Shown here one piece after another: positions 58,418 through 64,000 of a DNA stretch of 64,000 nt. The DNA lies in contig NZ_JAFFJT010000014.1 in the NCBI RefSeq assembly GCF_016924665.1, positions 248,001 through 312,000 of the forward strand, written 5' to 3'. This stretch comes from Nocardioides sp. SYSU D00038. Its GTDB lineage: Bacteria > Actinomycetota > Actinomycetes > Propionibacteriales > Nocardioidaceae. How positions within the stretch are numbered: position 1 is the first letter of the stretch; each line of letters begins with the position of its first letter. The notes under the pieces are model-generated. The model saw only the letters and a program-made list of their open reading frames with translations. It had not been told where the DNA came from and searched no databases. A program made the position numbers and the translations under genes.

Positions 58418-59367
58418 GCCGCGACCTCCCAGACCTCGAGCAGGCGGTGGGCGAGCCGGTCCTCGAGGTCGAGGCAGGTGAACGCGCCGAACCAGATCTC
58501 CGGGGCCTGCTCGGGCTCCTCGGCCAGCAGGCTCCCGCAGATGGTCCGGACGGCGAGCTGCTCGTGCACCGCGTCGGCCTCCACGTGCTCGGTGTAGTAG
58601 GCGATCATTTCCGGCGCCATGCCGAGCCGCTCCAGGCCCTGCGCCATCCGGCGCGAGGGCAGCGAGCTGGTCGCCTCGAACGCCGCCAGGTGGCCCAGCG
58701 CCGCACCCCGCAGCCGCCGGTGCAGGCCGAACATCGACAGCGTGTTGTTCTGCTCCAGCACCTCCAGCGGCGCCTCGTCGACGTAGGCACCCTGCTCGGG
58801 GCGCAGCCCGCAGGCCGCGATGCCGCGGGCGAACAGGCCGGTGTGCAGCCGGGCCGGGTCGCCGTTGCCGTACTCGTCGAACTGCAGCTCCATCAGCGCC
58901 GCCTGCGCGGCCATCGGCAGCCGGGGCACGACCCACGCGGTGGGGTCGGCCTCCTTGAGGTGGTAGACCGACCGCATCCGCAGCAGGTCGAGGACCTGCT
59001 CGGTCGTCGCGGTGGTCTGCACGTGGCGGGCCAGCGAGGGGCCGTCCTGCTCGGCGACCCAGTCGAAGAAGTGCTCGACGACGTCCCGTCCCTGCGGTGC
59101 CCCGGGCCAGCGCTGTCGCAGCCGGCTCTCGAGCTCGCGCTCCAGCTCCCGGCGCACGGCGAGCAGGGCCGGCTCCCACTCCGCACCGTCGTCGACGTCG
59201 TCGAACCCCCGGTAGGACAGCTCGTGGGAGGCCCACAGCGTGATCGCGGCGTCCTCGGCGCTCTCGGGCGCCACGTCGACGGCCGTGACCGGACCGTCGT
59301 CCCACGAGCGGAGAGCCTCGAAGAACGCCGCGCTCAGCTCACCGCGGGGCTTGGGAAGCATCGTCAT
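58414..59367 (-). CDS. Haem-oxygenase-like, iron-containing redox enzyme family protein
   Basis: 317 residues, all helical, of the Iron_redox/haem-oxygenase-like family: HELSYRGFDDVDDGAEW, MRSVYHLKEADPTAWVV, LMELQFDEYGNGDPARLHTG and AYYTEHVEADAVHEQLA (E-x3-H type). Conserved Glu/His pairs suggest a di-iron centre as in recently described haem-oxygenase-like oxidases, but the reaction is unknown. ATG at 59365-59367 is chosen; an ATG 6 bases inside is possible. Coupled to the CDGSH gene, which may be its redox partner. Confidence 0.8.
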   Translation of the reverse strand: MTMLPKPRGELSAAFFEALRSWDDGPVTAVDVAPESAEDAAITLWASHELSYRGFDDVDDGAEWEPALLAVRRELERELESRLRQRWPGAPQGRDVVEHFFDWVAEQDGPSLARHVQTTATTEQVLDLLRMRSVYHLKEADPTAWVVPRLPMAAQAALMELQFDEYGNGDPARLHTGLFARGIAACGLRPEQGAYVDEAPLEVLEQNNTLSMFGLHRRLRGAALGHLAAFEATSSLPSRRMAQGLERLGMAPEMIAYYTEHVEADAVHEQLAVRTICGSLLAEEPEQAPEIWFGAFTCLDLEDRLAHRLLEVWEVAA

Positions 59368-59463
59368 GGCGCACCAGTACCCCGTTCCCGTCGCCGCCCA
59401 CCCCACCCTCGTGGGGGATGCGGCAGCCCTGCCTCGACCCTGCCCGACCCTGCCTCTACCCGG

Positions 59464-60744
59464 TCAGCCCTGGGGGACGACGCCGGCCTCGAGCGCGCGG
59501 CGGTCGAAGACCCGCCGGGCCCGGACCCGGTAGCGGACGATCTGGACCAGCCCGACACCCCACACGACGTACTGCACCGACATCGCCCACCGGAAGGCCT
59601 CCGCGGGGTACGCCGCGCCCGGCGGGGTCCGCCAGTCGAGGACCAGCCCGATCGCGAGCACGGCGAGCAGCGCGGCGAGGAAGCCCGCGACGTTGATGAT
59701 GCCGCTCGCGCTGGCCAGCCGCTCGGCGGGGTTGGCCGTGCGGCCGACGTCGAAGCCGATCATCGACGCGGGGCCGCCGATGCCGGTCACCAGCACCAGG
59801 ACCACGAGCAGCCAGAGCGGGGCGTCACTGGGCCAGACCAGCACCACCGTCCACACCGCCACGATGGAGACCACGATGCCCAGCACCATCGACGACCGGT
59901 GCCACGGGTGCCGCCCGACCGCCCAGCCCAGCAGCGGACCGGCCACGACCACCGCGAGGATCATCAGCGAGAGCAGCAGGCTGGCGGTCTGGGACGACCG
60001 ACCCTCGCCCCGGACCAGGAACGGGTAGCCCCACAGCAGCGACAGGGCGGTGGCGCTGAACGGCGTCGTGAAGTGCACCCAGAAGCCCAGCCGGGTGCCG
60101 GGGTGGGCCCACGACGCCGCCAGGCTCGACCGGATCGCGCGCAGCGACATCGCCGGGCCGCGCTGGTGGGGGCCCTCGGGCGAGTCGTGGACGACGACCA
60201 GTGTCGCCACCGCCAGGGCCAGGCCGAGACCGGCGGCCGCCAGGTACGACGTCGTCCAGCCCAGCTCGCGCAGTGCCCAGGTCATCGGCACCGCCGCCCC
60301 GACGGCGCCGAGCTGGCCGAGGGTGCCGGTGAGCTGGGTGAGGAACGGCACCCGGCGGCCGTCGAACCACCGGTTGACGATGCGCAGCACGCAGATGAAG
60401 GTCATCGCGTCACCGATGCCGACGAAGGTGCGGGCGGCCAGCGCGAGCCAGTAGGTCTCGGCGACCGCGAAGACCGCCTGGGACAGCGCCATCACCACGG
60501 TGCCGACCAGCATCACGCTGCGCGAGCCGAAGCGGTCGACCAGCAGGCCGACCGGGATCTGCATGGCGGCGTAGACCAGCAGCTGCAGCACGGTGAAGGC
60601 CGCGAGCTGGGAGGCGGAGATCCCGAACCGGTCGGTGGCCAGCAGCCCGGCGACCGCGAGCGAGGTGCGGTGGAAGACCGCGACGAGGTAGACCGCGAGA
60701 GCCACCGACCACACCACCCAGGGGACGCGGTAGCCGGCTCTCAC
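59464..60744 (-). CDS. MFS transporter
   Basis: 426 residues with 12 likely membrane segments: VPWVVWSVALAVYLVAVFHR at the start, LLVDRFGSRSVMLVGTVVMA (motif A type loop), FVGIGDAMTFICVLRIVNRW and LVVLVLVTGIGGPASMIGFD. The substrate is unknown; the loops resemble anion/nitrate-type or sugar-acid porters only in part. GTG at 60742-60744 lies 6 bases after TACAGT, hence probably leaderless. It is 96 bp upstream of the haem-oxygenase-like gene, and an operon is possible. Confidence 0.85.
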   Translation of the reverse strand: MRAGYRVPWVVWSVALAVYLVAVFHRTSLAVAGLLATDRFGISASQLAAFTVLQLLVYAAMQIPVGLLVDRFGSRSVMLVGTVVMALSQAVFAVAETYWLALAARTFVGIGDAMTFICVLRIVNRWFDGRRVPFLTQLTGTLGQLGAVGAAVPMTWALRELGWTTSYLAAAGLGLALAVATLVVVHDSPEGPHQRGPAMSLRAIRSSLAASWAHPGTRLGFWVHFTTPFSATALSLLWGYPFLVRGEGRSSQTASLLLSLMILAVVVAGPLLGWAVGRHPWHRSSMVLGIVVSIVAVWTVVLVWPSDAPLWLLVVLVLVTGIGGPASMIGFDVGRTANPAERLASASGIINVAGFLAALLAVLAIGLVLDWRTPPGAAYPAEAFRWAMSVQYVVWGVGLVQIVRYRVRARRVFDRRALEAGVVPQG

Positions 60745-60750
60745 TCCCCC

Positions 60751-60756
60751 ACTGTA
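60751..60756 (-). promoter_or_regulatory. -10 box of the MFS transporter gene
   Basis: TACAGT on the minus strand, 6 bases before the GTG. Confidence 0.5.
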
Positions 60757-60768
60757 GGAGCGGCGCGG

Positions 60769-60788
60769 GCGCCGGCCGGAGCCGGCGC
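60769..60788 (-). terminator. Terminator hairpin after the small unknown gene
   Basis: GCGCCGGC (60769-60776) and GCCGGCGC (60781-60788) form a perfect stem with a CGGA loop, 34 bases after the stop at 60823. Confidence 0.65.
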
Positions 60789-60822
60789 GGACGCAGGGCA
60801 CGGGCGGGTGACGGGGTTCACC

Positions 60823-61119
60823 TCACCGTGCGGGCGGCACGGGCACCTCGGCCTCCCACCGCTGCCGCCGCTCGGCCTCCGACTGCTCCCACCACGGCGT
60901 GCCGCGCTCGCCGAGCGCGACCTTCGCCGCCTGCACGCCGTCGCGGGCGCCGCGCTCCTCGTGGGTGCCCTTGGTGCGCTTCACCTCGCGCCGCCAGGCC
61001 ATCAGGGCCCGCTGCAGCTCGCCGCGGCGCTCCTCGGGGATCGCGGGGTCGGTGGCCCGCCAGCGGCGGCCGTCGATGACGACGTAGCGACCGTCGGCGG
61101 TGGGCTCGGGTTCGGTCAC
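60823..61119 (-). CDS. Small conserved-looking hypothetical protein
   Basis: 98 residues, highly charged: RYVVIDGRRWRATDPAIPEE, LMAWRREVKRTKGTHEERGA and ALGERGTPWWEQSEAERRQR. No catalytic motif or membrane segment. The motif RRWRATDP and the terminal WWE-xxx-RRQRW are recurrent in short actinobacterial proteins of unknown role. GTG at 61117-61119 has a GAGGAG site. It sits 32 bp after the VOC gene, as a probable third gene of the uvrB unit. Confidence 0.72.
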   Translation of the reverse strand: MTEPEPTADGRYVVIDGRRWRATDPAIPEERRGELQRALMAWRREVKRTKGTHEERGARDGVQAAKVALGERGTPWWEQSEAERRQRWEAEVPVPPAR

Positions 61120-61151
61120 TCCAGGCTCCTCGCTGCCACCGTCGACCCGCC

Positions 61152-61607
61152 TCAGTCGAGGCAGAACTCGTTGCCCTCGGGGTCCTGCATGTAGATGTGG
61201 CCCCCCGCCATCGGCGGGTTCGGCTCGTGCCGCTCGACGCGGGTGGCGCCCAGCGCCAGCAGCCGCTCGCACTCGGCCTCGAGCGCGGCCATCCGCTCCT
61301 CGCCCTCGAGCCCGGGGGCGGCGCGGACGTCGAGGTGGACGCGGTTCTTGGCCGCCTTGCCCTCGGGGACCCGCTGGAAGAACAGTCGCGGCCCGGTGCC
61401 GCCCGGGTCGACGCACGCCGACGCGGAGTTGCGCTGCTCGGGCGGGAGCGACTCCGAGAACGCGTCCCACGACTCGAAGCCCGGCGGGGGCGGGGGCAGC
61501 TCGTAGCCGAGCACGTCGACCCAGAACAGCGACAGCGCTCGTGGGTCGGCGCAGTCGAAGGTGACCTGGACCTCGCGCACCGGGGTCCCGCGGTCCGGGG
61601 CGCTCAT
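61152..61607 (-). CDS. VOC family (glyoxalase/bleomycin-resistance-like) protein
   Basis: 151 residues. [20 protein letters not shown] and [19 protein letters not shown] make up the first unit. [20 protein letters not shown] and [16 protein letters not shown] form the second, with the terminal Glu/Asp typical of the family. ATG at 61605-61607 overlaps the uvrB stop (ATGA), so it is co-expressed with uvrB. It differs from the VOC gene at 6885. Confidence 0.83.
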   Translation of the reverse strand: MSAPDRGTPVREVQVTFDCADPRALSLFWVDVLGYELPPPPPGFESWDAFSESLPPEQRNSASACVDPGGTGPRLFFQRVPEGKAAKNRVHLDVRAAPGLEGEERMAALEAECERLLALGATRVERHEPNPPMAGGHIYMQDPEGNEFCLD

Positions 61608-63730
61608 CGGGTTGCCTCGATCATCTGGCGCAGCTCCTTCTTCAGCTCGCTGATCTCGTCACGCAGCCGGGCCGCCACCTCGAACTGCAGCTCGGCGGCG
61701 GCGTTCTTCATCTGGTCGGTCAGCTCCTGGATGAGCTGGGCGAGGTCGGAGCTCGGCATCCCGGCCAGGTCGGCCGCGTGCTGGCCGGCGGCGGCCTTGC
61801 TGAGGCCGGGCACCGGCTGCTTGGCGCGGACGCCGCCCGCGCGGCCCTTGGCCTCGGTGCCGGCCCAGGTCTCCAGGAGCGCCTGGGTGTTCTCGTCCTC
61901 GCGGGCGAGCATGTCGGTGATGTCGGCGATCTTCTTGCGCAGCGGCGTGGGGTCGATGCCGTGCTCGGTGTTGTAGGCGACCTGCTTGGCGCGGCGGCGG
62001 TTGGTCTCGTCGATGGCCGACTCCATCGAGGGGGTGATCCGGTCGGCGTACATGTGCACCTCGCCGGAGACGTTGCGCGCCGCGCGGCCGATGGTCTGGA
62101 TCAGCGACTTGTCGGAGCGCAGGAAGCCCTCCTTGTCGGCGTCGAGGATCGCCACCAGCGACACCTCGGGCAGGTCGAGGCCCTCGCGGAGGAGGTTGAT
62201 GCCGACGAGCACGTCGTACTCCCCCAGCCGCAGGTCGCGCAGCAGCTCGATCCGCTTGAGGGTGTCGACCTCGGAGTGCAGGTAGCGGGTGCGGATGCCG
62301 GCGTCGAGGAGGTAGTCGGTGAGGTCCTCGGACATCTTCTTGGTCAGCGTCGTGACCAGCACCCGCTCCGACTTGTCGGTGCGCAGCCGGATCTCGTGGA
62401 TGAGGTCGTCGATCTGGCCCTTGGTCGGCTTGACCACGACCTCGGGGTCGACCAGGCCCGTGGGCCGGATGATCTGCTCGACGACGTCGCCGCCGACCTT
62501 GTCGAGCTCGTAGTTGCCGGGGGTCGCGGAGAGGTAGACGGTCTGGCCGATCCGCTCCAGGAACTCCTCCCACTTCAGCGGCCGGTTGTCCATGGCGCTC
62601 GGCAGCCGGAAGCCGTGGTCGACCAGGTTGCGCTTGCGCGACATGTCGCCCTCGTACATGCCGCCGACCTGGGGCACGGTGACGTGGGACTCGTCGATCA
62701 CGAGCACGAAGTCCTCGGGGAAGTAGTCGAGCAGGCAGTTGGGCGCCGAGCCCCGGCTCCGGCCGTCGATGTGCATCGAGTAGTTCTCGATGCCCGAGCA
62801 CGACCCGACCTGGCGCATCATCTCGACGTCGTAGGTCGTGCGCATCCGCAGCCGCTGCGCCTCGAGCAGCTTGCCCTGCTTCTCGAAGAGCTGGAGCTGC
62901 TCCTCGAGCTCGGCCTCGATGCCGGCGATCGCCCGCTCCATCCGCTGCGGGCCGGCGACGTAGTGGGTGGCCGGGAAGACGTAGAGCTCGGTGTCCTCGG
63001 TGAGGACCTCGCCGGTCACCGCGTGCAGCGTCATCAGCCGCTCGATCTCGTCGCCGAAGAACTCGATGCGGACCGCGTGCTCCTCGTAGACCGGGAAGAT
63101 CTCGAGGGTGTCGCCGCGCACCCGGAAGGTGCCGCGGGTGAAGCTCATGTCGTTGCGGGTGTACTGGATCTCGACGAGCCGGCGCAGGATCGAGTCGCGG
63201 TCGTGCTCCTCGCCGACGCGCAGCCGCAGCATCCGGTCGACGTACTCCTGCGGCGTGCCGAGGCCGTAGATGCACGACACCGTCGACACCACGATGACGT
63301 CGCGCCGGGTGAGCAGGGAGTTGGTCGCCGAGTGGCGCAGCCGCTCCACCTCCTCGTTGATCGAGGAGTCCTTCTCGATGTAGGTGTCGGTCTGGGGGAC
63401 GTAGGCCTCGGGCTGGTAGTAGTCGTAGTAGGAGACGAAGTACTCGATCGCGTTGTCCGGGAAGAGCTGGCGCAGCTCGTTGGCGAACTGGGCGGCGAGG
63501 GTCTTGTTGGGCTGGAGCACGAGCAGCGGGCGCTGCACCTCCTCGGCCACCCAGGCCACGGTCGCCGTCTTGCCGGTGCCGGTGGCGCCGAGCAGCACGA
63601 CGTCGTCCTGGCCGGCACGGAGCCGCTTGCTGATCTCGGCGATCGCGGCCGGCTGGTCGCCGGACGGCTGGTAGTCGGAGACCACGTGGAACGGGGCCAC
63701 GCGGCGCTCGAGATCGGTGACGGGGCGCAT
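61604..63730 (-). CDS. uvrB: Excinuclease ABC subunit UvrB
   Basis: 708 residues, a normal length. Walker A is [19 protein letters not shown] (about residues 46-64). The beta-hairpin [20 protein letters not shown], helicase motifs [20 protein letters not shown] and [19 protein letters not shown], and the C-terminal UVR domain ([20 protein letters not shown]) are all present. UvrB loads damaged DNA for UvrC and opens the strands. ATG at 63728-63730 lies 6 bases after TACGCT, a likely leaderless promoter, so the 21-residue longer frame is rejected. The VOC and small hypothetical genes follow. Confidence 0.97.
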   Translation of the reverse strand: MRPVTDLERRVAPFHVVSDYQPSGDQPAAIAEISKRLRAGQDDVVLLGATGTGKTATVAWVAEEVQRPLLVLQPNKTLAAQFANELRQLFPDNAIEYFVSYYDYYQPEAYVPQTDTYIEKDSSINEEVERLRHSATNSLLTRRDVIVVSTVSCIYGLGTPQEYVDRMLRLRVGEEHDRDSILRRLVEIQYTRNDMSFTRGTFRVRGDTLEIFPVYEEHAVRIEFFGDEIERLMTLHAVTGEVLTEDTELYVFPATHYVAGPQRMERAIAGIEAELEEQLQLFEKQGKLLEAQRLRMRTTYDVEMMRQVGSCSGIENYSMHIDGRSRGSAPNCLLDYFPEDFVLVIDESHVTVPQVGGMYEGDMSRKRNLVDHGFRLPSAMDNRPLKWEEFLERIGQTVYLSATPGNYELDKVGGDVVEQIIRPTGLVDPEVVVKPTKGQIDDLIHEIRLRTDKSERVLVTTLTKKMSEDLTDYLLDAGIRTRYLHSEVDTLKRIELLRDLRLGEYDVLVGINLLREGLDLPEVSLVAILDADKEGFLRSDKSLIQTIGRAARNVSGEVHMYADRITPSMESAIDETNRRRAKQVAYNTEHGIDPTPLRKKIADITDMLAREDENTQALLETWAGTEAKGRAGGVRAKQPVPGLSKAAAGQHAADLAGMPSSDLAQLIQELTDQMKNAAAELQFEVAARLRDEISELKKELRQMIEATR

Positions 63731-63736
63731 GCCTCG

Positions 63737-63742
63737 AGCGTA
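63737..63742 (-). promoter_or_regulatory. -10 box of uvrB
   Basis: TACGCT on the minus strand, 6 bases before the ATG. Confidence 0.45.
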
Positions 63743-63813
63743 CGGCGGACCGCCGACAGCCGCCTCCCGGAGCGGCTCGGGGCGACTGCCCACCGGTCCC
63801 CGACGCTCCCCAC

Positions 63814-63819
63814 TAGATT
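63814..63819 (+). promoter_or_regulatory. -10 box of the terminal gene
   Basis: TAGATT, 7 bases before the GTG at 63827. Confidence 0.5.
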
Positions 63820-63826
63820 GTGCGGC

Positions 63827-64000
63827 GTGACGACCGCGCGGCTCGACCAGGCCCTCCGGCTGGTGCGGCGCGTGCTGCTGGCGACGTTCGGGGTGCCGAT
63901 CCTGATCGGCATCGCGATGAGCGTGGTCGACTCCTACCGGCGCCGGGGCAAGAGGCCGAAGCCGTTCCCGGTCACCGACCCGCGCACCGTCTCGGTCGGC
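63827..64000 (+). CDS. N-terminally membrane-anchored protein, truncated by the window edge
   Basis: 58 codons are visible. [20 protein letters not shown] (about residues 13-32) is a hydrophobic anchor, followed by a basic stretch [11 protein letters not shown] and then TDPRTVSVG. This pattern fits a membrane-attached enzyme such as a phospholipase D-like protein, but the catalytic part is missing and the family cannot be fixed. GTG at 63827 follows TAGATT by 7 bases. Divergent from uvrB. Confidence 0.5.
   Translation, partial: MTTARLDQALRLVRRVLLATFGVPILIGIAMSVVDSYRRRGKRPKPFPVTDPRTVSVG

Overview
The window is very GC-rich actinobacterial chromosome. Gene content (KstR regulon, complete mce4 locus, igr-type side-chain operon, many leaderless promoters with TANNNT -10 boxes) and the absence of mycolate genes suggest Nocardioides or a close relative. 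The genus is an inference from gene style, not a proven assignment. No rRNA, tRNA, CRISPR array, transposase or phage gene was seen.

Positions 1-41400 are dominated by steroid/cholesterol catabolism. hsaE-hsaG-hsaF (meta-cleavage tail) is divergent from kstD and an hsd4B-like hydratase. A six-enzyme side-chain operon follows on the minus strand: a fused FadE28-FadE29 dehydrogenase, a two-piece ChsH2, ChsH1 and Ltp2. Then come a wax ester/TAG synthase and a lipase, FadE34, a glycosyltransferase/methyltransferase/cyclase-fold trio, and KstR itself. Next are ChsB1 with a second SDR, a ferredoxin and a ferredoxin reductase, then the ten-gene yrbE4AB-mce4ABCDEF-Mce-associated importer operon. Seven putative KstR operators (TNNAACNNGTTNNA, five exact and two with one mismatch at the last base) stand before these units. 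Together they could import a sterol, shorten its side chain, open the rings and process the products to central metabolites, with storage-lipid genes apparently under the same switch. Scattered between them are unrelated genes: a WYL regulator with VOC and YdeI genes, a YceH-methyltransferase fusion, a GT2 and a 2'-5' RNA ligase.

Positions 41500-64000 are different in character. They hold a K+ channel-like protein, two paralogous SigB/F-type sigma factors (42.4 and 54.1 kb), and between them a tightly coupled run of a CYP152-type P450, a tiny zinc-ribbon protein, four glycosyltransferase-like proteins and a cysteine hydrolase. A desaturase-like flavoprotein with an SRPBCC protein, a DAO-Rieske oxidoreductase and a LuxR-type regulator follow. 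After the second sigma factor come an MDR dehydrogenase and an F420-type oxidoreductase, a HemK-like methyltransferase, a CDGSH protein with a haem-oxygenase-like partner, an MFS transporter, a small unknown, a VOC protein and uvrB. The window ends inside a membrane-anchored gene.

Non-coding structure includes a repeat-filled 0.9 kb spacer after kstR, a family of intergenic hairpins built on GGTAGTC arms, several clean GC hairpins that look like terminators, and a bipartite upstream motif shared by the two sigma genes.
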